Source: Candidatus Methylomirabilota bacterium (GTDB taxonomy: Bacteria; Methylomirabilota; Methylomirabilia; Methylomirabilales; Methylomirabilaceae). Taken from it: 59,182 bases of DNA. Below, one piece after another: positions 24,921-33,924 of the stretch. The notes beneath the pieces were generated by a model. It was not told where the DNA came from. It ran no database searches and saw nothing but the letters and a program-made list of their open reading frames with translations. A program made the position numbers and the translations under genes. How positions within the stretch are numbered: position 1 is the first letter of the stretch; each line of letters opens with the position of its first letter. The DNA is taken from positions 1 to 59,182 of the forward strand of contig JAGWQH010000078.1 of assembly GCA_028870115.1 (NCBI GenBank). Reading direction: 5' to 3'.

Positions 24921-25715
24921 ATGCCAAAGGTTCGGGTCGGCCAAATGGAGCTCTTTTACCAGGAAGACGGCCACTGTGAGCCGGTCGTCTGGATCCACGG
25001 ACTCGGCATCGATCACCGAGTCTGGGCGCTGCAGATACCGGTGTTCAGCCAGCACTTCCGCTGCATAACCTTCGACAACCGCGACGCCGGCCAAAGCGAC
25101 CGCTCATCGAGTTCCTACACTATCAAGACCATGGCCGATGATGTCATCCGCCTGATGGACGCGCTCGCTATCGATAAGGCCCACATCGTGGGCCTTTCCA
25201 TGGGCGGGGCGATCGCCCAGGAGGTGGCGATCGCCTATCCTGCCAGGGTCAGACGATTAATCCTGGTCTCGACCTACACCTCAGCCGATCGGCGCGGCGC
25301 TGACGTACTGAACTCGTTCGCGATGATGCGGGCCCACTTCAGCCGGGAAGAGTACGCGCGGGCCACCAGTCCATGGATATTCACGTACCGGGACTATCTT
25401 ATCCCCGGATTTATAGAGTCGACCATCACCCGATTCCTGGAGGACCCATACTTTCTCCCCGCCGACGTCTACGCCCGCCAGGTCGAGGCCGCACTCGGTC
25501 ACTTCACCGAAGATCGCTTGAGCGAGATTACGGTACCAACCCTGATTGTGACTGGTAACGAAGATCTCATGACCCCTATGCGTTTCGCCAGGACGCTCCA
25601 CCAGGGAATTCCCGGCGCCAAATTGGCCGTGATCCCGGGCGGCGGCCACGCCTTGGCCCTCACCCACGCTGACGAGTTTAACCACATCGCCCTGTCATTT
25701 CTCAAGGAACCCTGA
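24921..25715 (+). CDS. alpha/beta hydrolase
   Basis: 264 residues from the ATG at 24921 (MPKVRVGQMELFYQEDG). Alpha/beta-hydrolase fold: oxyanion motif WIHGLGIDHRVW, nucleophile Ser in VGLSMGGAIAQEVA, acid Asp in VTGNEDLMTP, His in PGGGHALALTH. Resembles 3-oxoadipate enol-lactonase/BioH-type esterases, but the substrate cannot be deduced. Single gene, divergent from csoR; no strong ribosome site. An upstream ATG at 24882 is possible but adds residues absent from the family. Confidence 0.87.
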   Translation: MPKVRVGQMELFYQEDGHCEPVVWIHGLGIDHRVWALQIPVFSQHFRCITFDNRDAGQSDRSSSSYTIKTMADDVIRLMDALAIDKAHIVGLSMGGAIAQEVAIAYPARVRRLILVSTYTSADRRGADVLNSFAMMRAHFSREEYARATSPWIFTYRDYLIPGFIESTITRFLEDPYFLPADVYARQVEAALGHFTEDRLSEITVPTLIVTGNEDLMTPMRFARTLHQGIPGAKLAVIPGGGHALALTHADEFNHIALSFLKEP

Positions 25716-25764
25716 ACCTTACTCCCCCCTTTTTTAGCAGGCTGCTCAAGCCACAGGCAAGCGC

Positions 25765-26397
25765 CTACGGTGTAGCCTGGGCGCACAACTGTTCCCACAC
25801 CGCCTGCACCTGACGCGCTGTCTCTTCAAGCGGACCTTCATTCTCAATGACATAATGAGCGTGGCACCGCTTCTCCTGCTGTGGCATCTGCGACCTGACG
25901 CGCTGCATCGCTTCATCTTGACTGAGGTCTCTTGACCTGACCAGACGGTCGAGCCGCACGGCTTCGCTCGCCTCAACAAGGATCACCGCGTCACAGCGAG
26001 CGTGCCAACCGCTCTCAATCAGCAGCGCAGCATCGACAAGGCAAACGACCGCTCCCAAGACCCCTGCTCGCTGGATACGCCGTTCACACTCCCGGATAAT
26101 AGCCGGATGAAGTAGCGCCTCTAATTGTCTGCGGGCCTTGAGATCGGCGAACACTATGGCGCCCAATCGCCTTCGGTCTATGCGACCACCCGCTCCGACG
26201 ACCTCGCGACCGAACGTCGAGACGACCGCCTCGAAGAGGGGCCGGTCCGGCTCCACCAACTCGTGAGCAACTCGATCGGCGTCGATGACCGTCGCGCCCA
26301 AGCCCTTGAACATCGCTGCGACCGTACTCTTGCCCGAACAAATGCCCCCTGTCAGGCCCACAACGACCATTCGCCGTGCGTCCTGCTCACTAGGCAT
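25765..26397 (-). CDS. coaE: dephospho-CoA kinase
   Basis: 210 residues. P-loop GLTGGICSGKSTV near the N-terminus, DADRVAHELVEPD, LLHPAIIRECERR, and VCLVDAALLIESGWHARCDAVILV, typical of CoaE, which makes the last step of coenzyme A synthesis. Start ATG 26397 overlaps the polA stop by 8 bp; an ATG at 26370 (MVVVGLTGG) is also plausible. Confidence 0.93.
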   Translation of the reverse strand: MPSEQDARRMVVVGLTGGICSGKSTVAAMFKGLGATVIDADRVAHELVEPDRPLFEAVVSTFGREVVGAGGRIDRRRLGAIVFADLKARRQLEALLHPAIIRECERRIQRAGVLGAVVCLVDAALLIESGWHARCDAVILVEASEAVRLDRLVRSRDLSQDEAMQRVRSQMPQQEKRCHAHYVIENEGPLEETARQVQAVWEQLCAQATP

Positions 26398-29011
26398 GGG
26401 CCTCAGCCCAGTTCACTCCAACCCCGAGGTCAACCTTCAGGGGAATACAGAGAGCAGCCGCACGCTCCATCTCTTCAATAGCCACCTGCTTAGCGACTTC
26501 CAGCTCGGCTTCGGGTACCTCGAACAGCAGCTCATCGTGGATCTGAAGAATCATCCTGGTTCCCAACCGTTCCGACCTTAGGCGTCTGAAGATAGCGATC
26601 ATCGCAACCTTGATCAGGTCTGCAGCCGATCCCTGAATCGGCGTATTCACTGCCAACCGCTCCCCAAGTTGCCGAACCGTCTGGTCGGAACTTCTCAGTT
26701 CCGGGATCGCTCGCCGGCGTCCCCAGAGCGTACTCACGAAGCCGAGTTCCCCGGCCTCGCGGATCGTCTGGTCGATAAATAACTTGACCCCGTGATAGAT
26801 CTGAAAATAGCGATCGATGTACAGGGCGGCCTCCTCCTGTGGTATATCGAGTTCTGAGGCCAGGCCAAAGGGACTCATCCCATAGACGATGCCGAAGTTG
26901 ATCACCTTGGCCCGTCGCCGCATCTCCGCCGTCACCTCCTCCGGCTGCACCCCGAAGATCTCGGCTGCAGTACTCCGGTGCACATCAGCCCCCGCCGTGA
27001 AAGCGGCAATTAACGCCTGGTCCTGGGAGAGGTGCGCCAAAATCCGCAGCTCGATCTGGGAATAGTCGGCCGACAGGAGCCGATGACCCTTCGAGACAAT
27101 GAACGCCTGTCGAATCCGCCGCCCGACCTCGGTGCGAACCGGGATATTCTGGAGGTTCGGCTCACTGGAACTCAAGCGTCCGGTGGCAGTCACCGTCTGA
27201 TTGAACGATGTATGAATTCGGCCGCCCGCGCGATCAGCAAGCCTGAGCAGCACATCAACATAGGTCGATTTGAGTTTCGCGAGACTCCGGTAATTCAGGA
27301 CCTCTGCGGGCAATTCGTGCGTCATGGCCAATCGCTGAAGCACCTCCACATTGGTGGAATAGCCGGTCTTGGTCCGCTTCAGCGGCTGAAGCTTCAGTCG
27401 CTGAAATAACACATCCGCCAACTGCTTCGGCGAATTGATGTTAAAGTGCTCACCCGCCAGAGCGAAGATTCGCGATTCGATCTGGCTGAGTTGGCTCTCC
27501 AGTTCCTTGCCCAACTCGCCAAGCTGGTCGGCATCTACGCTGAACCCGACTTCCTCCATCGAGGCCAAGACCTCGATCAGCGGCATCTCGATCGTTTTAA
27601 ACAACGACAGCAGCCCTGACTGCTCAAGTTTCGGCAGCAACGCCTCTTTGAGTTGCCATACAAGGTGCGCCTCTTCGGCTGCCCGCCTCATGGCCATCTC
27701 TCGTCCGTCATTTCCACCCTTAGCTTCCGACCCCTGCTCGCACTTCACGCCCAACAGCTCAAACACCAAAGTCGCGAGAGAGTGATCCGATCTGTTAGGG
27801 TTCAGGAGATAGGACGCTACCATGGCATCAAAGGACAGTCCTCTCAGCGCAACGCCCTTCTTCCCGATAGCGGTCATGATCCGTTTGAGGTCGTGGCCGA
27901 TCTTCATCGGCTTCTCTCCAGCCAGGACAGGGCGCAGACGCTCAAGATACGAGTCGGTCATCGCTTCAGGAAAGCAACAGAGGGCGACATCGGGCTCTTT
28001 ACAGAAGGCAAGGCCATAAAGCGTACCGTCACCTGAGCCGCTACCGTTACGCGCAACAGCGATAGCCACGCTGTCGGAATCCAGGAGTTCTTTGACGGTC
28101 TCTCCGATCTCGTCCTCGCGATCAATAACGACCATGCGGAGCGAGCCGCGCGAGGTCACGGGGGTAAATGCCCGCTGGAGCCCTGTGAAACCTAACTCCC
28201 GAAAGAGGGCCTGGAGAGCGGCGTTATCAGGCTCACGTAGCGCAACCTGTCCCAGATCCACACTCACCTGGAGATCCGTCCTGAGGCGGGCCAGATCCCG
28301 GCTGAGACGAGCTTGCTCGACCTGGCTTCTCAGAATCTCCCGAACCTTCACGGACTTGATCTCATGCAGGCGAGTGATCATCTCTTCGATGCTCCCGAAC
28401 TGCTGGATAAGGCTCCTGGCGGTCTTCTCCCCGATCCCGCGCACGCCAGGGATGTTGTCGATCGGATCACCCATCAACCCCATCACCTCCACCACCTGAC
28501 CGGGGGGCACGCCGAAGCGCTCCAGAACCTCCGGTTCGCCGTAGACCTTCTCCTTCATCGAATCATAGACCCGGATCTCAGGTCCAATGAGTTGGAGCAT
28601 GTCTTTATCGCCCGTGACAATGGTCACGTGAAAGTCCTGCGCCTCGGCCTGCCTTGCCAGCGAGCCGATCAGATCGTCCGCCTCTTGCCCCTGTTGCATC
28701 AGGAGCGGGATGCGCATCGCCTCCACTATCCGATGGATGTACGGAAGCTGGCGGCTCAGATCGTCCGGCATCTGGCCGCGATTCGCCTTGTAGTCAGCGT
28801 ATCGCGTATGTCGTTCGGTCGGTCCTGCGGAATCGAAGACCACAACCATGGCCTCCGGATGCTCGTCCCGGATGATCTTCAGAAGCATATTGGTGAAACC
28901 GTATATGGCTCCGGTTGGAACCCCCTCGCTGTTCGTAAGGGGTGGAAGCGCATGGTAGGCCCGAAAGAGGTAGGAACTCCCGTCGATAAGATAGAGCGAT
29001 CTGGCCGTCAT
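26390..29011 (-). CDS. polA: DNA polymerase I, proofreading site degenerate
   Basis: 873 residues. 5'-3' exonuclease domain (LIDGSSYLFRAYHALPPL, FDSAGPTERHTRY, GQEADDLIG, MGLMGDPIDNIPGVRGIGEKTA), a central 3'-5' exonuclease-like domain and an intact polymerase domain (RLSSSEPNLQNIPVRT, ADYSQIELRILAHLS, RRAKVINFGIVYG, ILQIHDELLFEV). The central domain lacks the DxE motif: the expected position reads VAIAVARNGSG, and the usual YxxxD is not seen, as in Taq polymerase. It therefore probably lacks proofreading. Functions in Okazaki fragment maturation and repair. Overlaps coaE. Confidence 0.96.
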   Translation of the reverse strand: MTARSLYLIDGSSYLFRAYHALPPLTNSEGVPTGAIYGFTNMLLKIIRDEHPEAMVVVFDSAGPTERHTRYADYKANRGQMPDDLSRQLPYIHRIVEAMRIPLLMQQGQEADDLIGSLARQAEAQDFHVTIVTGDKDMLQLIGPEIRVYDSMKEKVYGEPEVLERFGVPPGQVVEVMGLMGDPIDNIPGVRGIGEKTARSLIQQFGSIEEMITRLHEIKSVKVREILRSQVEQARLSRDLARLRTDLQVSVDLGQVALREPDNAALQALFRELGFTGLQRAFTPVTSRGSLRMVVIDREDEIGETVKELLDSDSVAIAVARNGSGSGDGTLYGLAFCKEPDVALCCFPEAMTDSYLERLRPVLAGEKPMKIGHDLKRIMTAIGKKGVALRGLSFDAMVASYLLNPNRSDHSLATLVFELLGVKCEQGSEAKGGNDGREMAMRRAAEEAHLVWQLKEALLPKLEQSGLLSLFKTIEMPLIEVLASMEEVGFSVDADQLGELGKELESQLSQIESRIFALAGEHFNINSPKQLADVLFQRLKLQPLKRTKTGYSTNVEVLQRLAMTHELPAEVLNYRSLAKLKSTYVDVLLRLADRAGGRIHTSFNQTVTATGRLSSSEPNLQNIPVRTEVGRRIRQAFIVSKGHRLLSADYSQIELRILAHLSQDQALIAAFTAGADVHRSTAAEIFGVQPEEVTAEMRRRAKVINFGIVYGMSPFGLASELDIPQEEAALYIDRYFQIYHGVKLFIDQTIREAGELGFVSTLWGRRRAIPELRSSDQTVRQLGERLAVNTPIQGSAADLIKVAMIAIFRRLRSERLGTRMILQIHDELLFEVPEAELEVAKQVAIEEMERAAALCIPLKVDLGVGVNWAEAHA

Positions 29012-29063
29012 CGGTCAGTGTCCTCGGAAAATAGCGATCAACGGTCAGCGCTAAAAGCAGGTG

Positions 29064-29084
29064 TTCAGGCTGAAGGCTGAAGCA
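29064..29084. repeat. heptamer repeat between polA and dnaJ
   Basis: TTCAGGC, TGAAGGC, TGAAGCA in register, with degenerate 7-mers before it (ATCAACGGTCAGCG). Part of the same 7-bp periodic repeat class in the 129-bp gap between polA and dnaJ. Confidence 0.5.
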
Positions 29085-29140
29085 TCCTCAAAACCTTCGG
29101 TCTATCTACCTTCAGCCTCTCTCGCATGCGGCAGGGCAGA

Positions 29141-30232
29141 TCAGCCGAACAGGCTCTTGACCTTGTCAAAGAAGCTCTCGACTAACGGGCTTCCGTCGCC
29201 GTTTTCCAGAGCAGCGTACGCTTCGAGCAACTCGCGCTGCTTCGTGGTCAGCCGCTTAGGCACCTCGACCACAACCCTGACCACGAGGTCTCCTTGACCA
29301 TGGCCACGCAAGCGCGGCACACCCTTGCCATGAACGCGAAACTCAGCGCCGGGTTGGGTCCCGGGGGGGATCTTGAGCTTCGTCATCCCGAAAAAGCTCG
29401 GGATCTCCAACTCGGCCCCCAAGGCCGCTTGAACAAACCTGACAGGAACCTCACAATACAAGTCGTCGCCGTGCCGTGAGAAGAGCGGATGCTCCTTCAC
29501 GGTGATGACAACATACAGATCGCCCCGATCTCCCCAATGGGGACCGGCCTCGCCCTCGCCTGCCAGCTTCAAGCGTATCCCCGTTTCCACACCGGCAGGA
29601 ATCTTCACCGTAAGAGACCGATCGGACCGCGACCGCCCCGTACCTCGACAGTCGCGGCATCGATGTTCAATAACACGCCCCTCGCCTCGACAGGCCGAAC
29701 AGGTCTGGCTGATCGTGAGAAAGCCTTGCGAGTACCGAACCTGGCCGCTGCCGCGGCAGGAACCACAGGCGGTTGGAGATGTCCCGGGCTTCGCGCCACT
29801 CCCCTTGCAGGCGCCGCAGGGCTCCAGCCGGGGGATCGTAATCTCTTTCTCTACTCCGAGGATCGCTTCCTCAAGGCTGATCTCGAGGTTGTAGCGTAAA
29901 TCTGCGCCCCGGGAAGCAGCCCGCCGGGCAGATCCTCCAAAGAACCCCTCGAAAAGATCCTCGAACACCGACCCAAATCCGGCCTCACCGAATCCCCCGA
30001 AGCCGGCCCTCTCTCCGGTAACTCCGAACCGGTCGTAGGCCGCCCGCTTCTCGGGATTGTTCAGGATCTCATACGCCTCGGTCGCCTCCTTGAACTGCTC
30101 TTCCGACGTCTTATCGCCAGGGTTCTTGTCCGGGTGATACTTATGAGCCAGCCGACGGTAGGCTCGTTTGATCTCATCGGGAGCGGCGTCCCGATCCACC
30201 CCAAGCACCTGGTAGTAGTCGCGCCTGTTCAT
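29141..30232 (-). CDS. dnaJ: chaperone DnaJ
   Basis: 363 residues, class A DnaJ: J-domain with HPD in KYHPDKNPGDK, Gly/Phe region (FGGFGEAGFGSVFEDLF), zinc region with four CxxCxGxG-type repeats (CGACKGSG, CGSCRGSG, CSACRGEG, CRDCRGTG), C-terminal substrate-binding domains. Co-chaperone of DnaK. Start ATG overlaps the grpE stop (ATGA). No dnaK lies between grpE and dnaJ or elsewhere in the window. Confidence 0.96.
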   Translation of the reverse strand: MNRRDYYQVLGVDRDAAPDEIKRAYRRLAHKYHPDKNPGDKTSEEQFKEATEAYEILNNPEKRAAYDRFGVTGERAGFGGFGEAGFGSVFEDLFEGFFGGSARRAASRGADLRYNLEISLEEAILGVEKEITIPRLEPCGACKGSGAKPGTSPTACGSCRGSGQVRYSQGFLTISQTCSACRGEGRVIEHRCRDCRGTGRSRSDRSLTVKIPAGVETGIRLKLAGEGEAGPHWGDRGDLYVVITVKEHPLFSRHGDDLYCEVPVRFVQAALGAELEIPSFFGMTKLKIPPGTQPGAEFRVHGKGVPRLRGHGQGDLVVRVVVEVPKRLTTKQRELLEAYAALENGDGSPLVESFFDKVKSLFG

Positions 30233-30870
30233 GACTGAGACAGGCCGGATCCCGAACTCCGGGTTTCACATCGATCTTCTTCTGAACCTTGAACCTCGAA
30301 CTCAGAACTCAGAACCTTCGCTTTCGATACCTTCACCATCGCCGGCCGCAGCAAACGTCCCTCCAGGAGGTACCCTTTTCGAACCTCCTCGACCGCAATA
30401 TTGTCCCGACCATCAGTCGCCTCTATCTGAGCCACAGCCTGATGGAAGTTCGGATCGAACTCATGCCCCAACGCCTCGATGGACTTCACCCCTGCCTTTT
30501 CCAGGGTCGTCTGAAACAGTCGAAGAATGATGTCAACACCCTCCGCAACGCCCTGGACCTCTCCTCCAAAGCGGGCCGTAGCGACCGCATGCTCCAGACT
30601 ATCCACAATAGGCAGCAGTTCCAGGATCAGCCCTTCGTTCGCGAACCTCACGAACTCGCTCCGCTCGCGGGATACTCGCTTCTTGTAGTTCTCAAACTCC
30701 GCGTGGAGACGAAGGAGGCGGTCATTGAGGGCGTCTATCTCAGCAGTCCGTCCCTTGAGGTCGGCCTGCAGCTTGTTGATCATCGACTCCAACTCGATCG
30801 TGGGGACAACAGGGCTCTCTTGGGCGTTATCGCTTGTCGATGCTTTGGTTTCTTCACTTTCTTGATTCAT
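30229..30870 (-). CDS. grpE: nucleotide exchange factor GrpE
   Basis: 213 residues: acidic N-terminus, long coiled coil (INKLQADLKGRTAEIDALNDRLLRLHAEFENYKKR), conserved VDSLEHAV, GV.IIL.LF..TLEKAGV, GHEFDPNFHQAV and VRKGYLLEGRLLRPAMVKVSK. The tail after VSKAKV (LSSEFEVQGSEEDRC...) is encoded by heptamer repeat DNA at 30284-30318 and is not part of the family. It follows hrcA and is translationally coupled to dnaJ. Releases ADP from DnaK. Confidence 0.95.
   Translation of the reverse strand: MNQESEETKASTSDNAQESPVVPTIELESMINKLQADLKGRTAEIDALNDRLLRLHAEFENYKKRVSRERSEFVRFANEGLILELLPIVDSLEHAVATARFGGEVQGVAEGVDIILRLFQTTLEKAGVKSIEALGHEFDPNFHQAVAQIEATDGRDNIAVEEVRKGYLLEGRLLRPAMVKVSKAKVLSSEFEVQGSEEDRCETRSSGSGLSQS
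30284..30318. repeat. heptamer repeat inside the grpE 3' end
   Basis: GAACCTT, GAACCTC, GAACTCA, GAACTCA, GAACCTT in exact register (plus strand). The unit GAACTCN is shared with the tract in copA (21411-21445). It encodes the extra C-terminal tail of GrpE. Confidence 0.8.
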
Positions 30871-30959
30871 TATCCGATCGGCTCCCTTTCGTTCATCGGC
30901 TGACCCGACAGATCCGTCCGTCAGGCTCCATCGCGCATCATCGCTTCTGAAAGCAAGCT

Positions 30960-32000
30960 CTACACATCAGCCTCTGTCAGGAGCTTGCTGACGAGTCTGG
31001 CCGTACAATCGACGAGGGCCACCATGCGGTCGTAGGCAATCCGCTTCGGGCCCACGATTCCGAGTACACCAACGACATGATCTCCACTCTTATACGACGA
31101 AGCAATCAGACTGAGCTCGCGCATCTCTCTGATCTCACTCTCGCGGCCGATGATAACCCGTAACCCCTCATGGGCCAGACATCGATCGAGAATCTTCACC
31201 AGCTTTGACTTTTCCTCGAAGGCCGCGAAGATATTCTGCATCTTATTGATATCGGCGAACTCCGGCTGATGAGTGATATTGGCCGCCCCTCCGATGTAGA
31301 CGTATCCCTCCTCACCCTCCAGCGTCTTGTTGCTGAGTTCCAGGGCGCGCTGCATCAGGCGGTTGAACTCATCGCGCTCCTCGGCCATCTGTGCAATGAT
31401 CGTGTTCCTCACCTCGTGAAGGGTCACCCCGCCCAACACACTGTTCAGATAGTTAGAGATTCGATCCAACTCCGGCTGCTCGATCAACTCATCGATAGCG
31501 ATGACCTTCTGCTGTACGAGCCCGGAATCGGCCATAAGAACCACCAGGGTCCGCTCCCGATTGAGGTGGACAAAGTTAATACGTCGCCACGTGTTCTGTG
31601 CAAACTTTGGCGCCAGAACCACCGAAGCATATCGTGAGAGATCGGAGAGGATTCGGCTGACCCCCTGCACCAATTCCTCGGCCTGACCCCGGCTGGGACG
31701 GATCCCTTGCTCGATTCGGCTTTCCTCGACCTTCGACAATTTAGGACGCTGCATAAGGCTGTCAACGTAGAAGCGGTACCCGGAATCGGTTGGGATCCTG
31801 CCGGCTGACGCATGCGGTTGAGAGAGATAGCCTACCTCCTCCAGATCCGCCATCACATTGCGGATGGTGGCAGGGCTGAGGTAGCCAAGGTGGCGCCTGG
31901 CGATACTTCGGGACCCTACAGGCTCTCCGGAGGTGATATAGTCATGGATAATTACCTTCAGGATCTGGCGCTCCCGTGAAGTTAGTTCATGCGCCGACAT
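30960..32000 (-). CDS. hrcA: heat-inducible transcriptional repressor HrcA
   Basis: 346 residues. N-terminal winged helix (LTSRERQILKVIIHDYITSGEPVGSR, LSPATIRNVMADLEEVGYLSQPHASAGRIPTDSGYRFYVD), then the GAF-like dimer domain and conserved GPKRIAYDRMVALVD end. It represses heat-shock operons by binding CIRCE. It is the first gene of hrcA-grpE-dnaJ, with a promoter and CIRCE-like site upstream, so autoregulation is expected. Confidence 0.95.
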   Translation of the reverse strand: MSAHELTSRERQILKVIIHDYITSGEPVGSRSIARRHLGYLSPATIRNVMADLEEVGYLSQPHASAGRIPTDSGYRFYVDSLMQRPKLSKVEESRIEQGIRPSRGQAEELVQGVSRILSDLSRYASVVLAPKFAQNTWRRINFVHLNRERTLVVLMADSGLVQQKVIAIDELIEQPELDRISNYLNSVLGGVTLHEVRNTIIAQMAEERDEFNRLMQRALELSNKTLEGEEGYVYIGGAANITHQPEFADINKMQNIFAAFEEKSKLVKILDRCLAHEGLRVIIGRESEIREMRELSLIASSYKSGDHVVGVLGIVGPKRIAYDRMVALVDCTARLVSKLLTEADV

Positions 32001-32039
32001 CGGTCCATCGACCCCCTTCCCTTACCCTTCTTTCAACAC

Positions 32040-32066
32040 TTGGCACTCCCTGGAGAAACGTGCCAC
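32040..32066 (-). promoter_or_regulatory. degenerate CIRCE-like operator upstream of hrcA
   Basis: Minus strand: GTGGCACGT, nine bases, GAGTGCCAA. The right half matches the CIRCE half-site GAGTGCTAA at 8 of 9 bases; the left half matches TTAGCACTC at 5 of 9. Spacing is exactly the canonical 9 and the site follows the promoter directly. Confidence 0.55.
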
Positions 32067-32077
32067 GGTTCTAAAAA

Positions 32078-32106
32078 ATGCTAAGAAAAATAGCCGCTAT
32101 TGTCAA
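32078..32106 (-). promoter_or_regulatory. hrcA-grpE-dnaJ promoter
   Basis: Minus strand TTGACA (32106-32101), 17-bp spacer, TAGCAT (32083-32078); the expected start lies just ahead of the CIRCE-like site. It is in the 149-bp gap between hemW and hrcA. Confidence 0.65.
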
Positions 32107-32149
32107 GCGGATTTGCCGCCGTCTGCGCGCTATAGAACAGGCCGGAGAA

Positions 32150-33289
32150 TCAGAGGAGTTGGACAATCAGTTCGTTGGCTACGAGAAGCCCCCGCTCTGT
32201 AATCTGTACCCGCCCCTCATTCAGGCGAAGGAACCCATCATCCAATAGGCGGGTGACCCGATCGGACGCAGAGAGATCTTCAACGCCAAGTGCATCCTTC
32301 AATACATCCACGTCCAGTCCGGTCCGGAGTCGAAGCCCCAACATCAAACGCTCGGCTCGTAACATCTCGGCGGATAGCTCTTCGCCGCAGGCTACGGCTA
32401 TCCCACGCTCAGCAATGGCGGATACGTAGCGTGCAGGCAGCAACTCATTATAAAACCGGCGCCCGGTAAGGAATGAGTGAGCCCCCGCCCCAATGCCGAC
32501 GTACTCCTGATGTTGCCAGTAGACCAGATTGTGGCGGCAACGGAAGCCTGGACGCGCAAAGTTTGAAATTTCGTAATGCTCGAAGCCGGCGTCATGCAGC
32601 CGGCCTACAGCCATTTGATACATGACTGTCTCTGTCTCTTCGTCGGGTAGCCCAATCTCGCCTTTGCGATGTTCCTGGTGGAGAAGCGTCCCCTCTTCCA
32701 GGATCAGCCCATAGGCAGAGAGATGTTCAGGGCCTGCACCGATGGCCCAGTCGAGGGTCGCCGACCAGTCGTCCGTACTCTGACCGGGCAGGCCGAACAT
32801 CAGGTCCAGATTGATATTACTGAAGCCGGCCTCACGCATTAACCAAAAGGCCTGTTCAGTTTCGTAGGCAGCATGGGCGCGACCAAGCCGCTGGAGGAGT
32901 CGGTCCTGAACTGCTTGCACCCCCATACTCAGACGGGTTACCCCGCCTTCCCGAAGCGCGCGAAGCTTCGGAAGGCCTACCGTTCCCGGGTTGGCTTCAA
33001 GGCTGACCTCTGCGTCGGCCTCGAAGGTAAAGGCGGCCCGGCAGCGGTCGAGGATACCGATGAGTTGTGACGCCTGGAGTATTGAGGGTGTCCCGCCGCC
33101 GAAGAAGACAGAGCAGACCCGCCGATGTCGGATCGCGTCTGAGGAGGCGCGACGCGTAATCTCTTGCGCCAACGCCTCCAGATACTGCTCAACTTGAACA
33201 GAATCGAAGCGATAGCTGTTGAAGTCGCAGTAATGACAGCGTGACAGGCAAAAGGGAATATGGATGTACAGACCCAGCCCACTTCTCAT
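32150..33289 (-). CDS. hemW: HemW-like radical SAM heme chaperone (formerly HemN-like)
   Basis: 379 residues. Radical SAM cluster motif C14-x3-C18-x2-C21 in IPFCLSRCHYCDF, SAM-binding FFGGGTPS, EANPGTV, FGLPGQSTDDW, and HemN C-terminal domain. It lacks the extra N-terminal residues of true coproporphyrinogen dehydrogenase HemN, so HemW (heme insertion factor) is the better call. Starts inside the lepB stop (ATGA overlap). Confidence 0.9.
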   Translation of the reverse strand: MRSGLGLYIHIPFCLSRCHYCDFNSYRFDSVQVEQYLEALAQEITRRASSDAIRHRRVCSVFFGGGTPSILQASQLIGILDRCRAAFTFEADAEVSLEANPGTVGLPKLRALREGGVTRLSMGVQAVQDRLLQRLGRAHAAYETEQAFWLMREAGFSNINLDLMFGLPGQSTDDWSATLDWAIGAGPEHLSAYGLILEEGTLLHQEHRKGEIGLPDEETETVMYQMAVGRLHDAGFEHYEISNFARPGFRCRHNLVYWQHQEYVGIGAGAHSFLTGRRFYNELLPARYVSAIAERGIAVACGEELSAEMLRAERLMLGLRLRTGLDVDVLKDALGVEDLSASDRVTRLLDDGFLRLNEGRVQITERGLLVANELIVQLL

Positions 33290-33924
33290 CGGACCAACAT
33301 CCCGATTCGCTCCCAGCGAGGTCTGAAGTGCTCGCTATCCCACGACCAGTAGATCATGAAGGCTTTCCCCCTGATCTTCTTCATATCAAGAAAACCCCAG
33401 AACCGGCTATCCATGCTGTAGTCCCGGTTATCACCCATCATGAAGAGATGACCCGGCGCAACAACGACGGGACCGAAACTGTCCCGAGGCGAGCCCGGAT
33501 TCTCGATGGTGGCAGGATCCAGGTGAATCGCATACGGCTCAGTCAGCGGCTTGTCGTTGATATAGACCTGTTTTGCCCGAATCTCCACCTTCTCACCTGG
33601 CAGGGCGATCACTCGCTTAATGAAGTCCCTCTCCTCATCCTGGGGATACTTGAACACGATAATGTCACCGTGCTGCGGCTCGGTAAACCAGAACAGGAAC
33701 TTATTGACCAGGATATGATCGCCGACTTGCAGCGTCTGGAGCATCGATCCGGAAGGGATTTTGAAGGCCTGGACCACAAAGGTTCTGACCACCAGCGCCA
33801 AGATAATGGCAATGATGACGGCCTCGGCATACTGGCGAAAAACCGACTTCTCCGGCTTTGCGCCTGGCCGCGAAGCCCGCTCCTGACCCTCTTTTATCGT
33901 CTCATCCATCATCTGTCGCGTCAT
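33286..33924 (-). CDS. lepB: signal peptidase I
   Basis: 212 residues from the ATG at 33924 ([13 protein letters not shown]), which overlaps the lepA stop (ATGA); the longer frame to 34059 lies inside lepA. Single N-terminal membrane helix ([20 protein letters not shown]), catalytic Ser60 in [10 protein letters not shown], general-base Lys in [17 protein letters not shown] and the box [16 protein letters not shown]. Cleaves Sec signal peptides at the periplasmic face of the inner membrane. Coupled to lepA upstream and hemW downstream. Confidence 0.95.
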   Translation of the reverse strand: MTRQMMDETIKEGQERASRPGAKPEKSVFRQYAEAVIIAIILALVVRTFVVQAFKIPSGSMLQTLQVGDHILVNKFLFWFTEPQHGDIIVFKYPQDEERDFIKRVIALPGEKVEIRAKQVYINDKPLTEPYAIHLDPATIENPGSPRDSFGPVVVAPGHLFMMGDNRDYSMDSRFWGFLDMKKIRGKAFMIYWSWDSEHFRPRWERIGMLVR

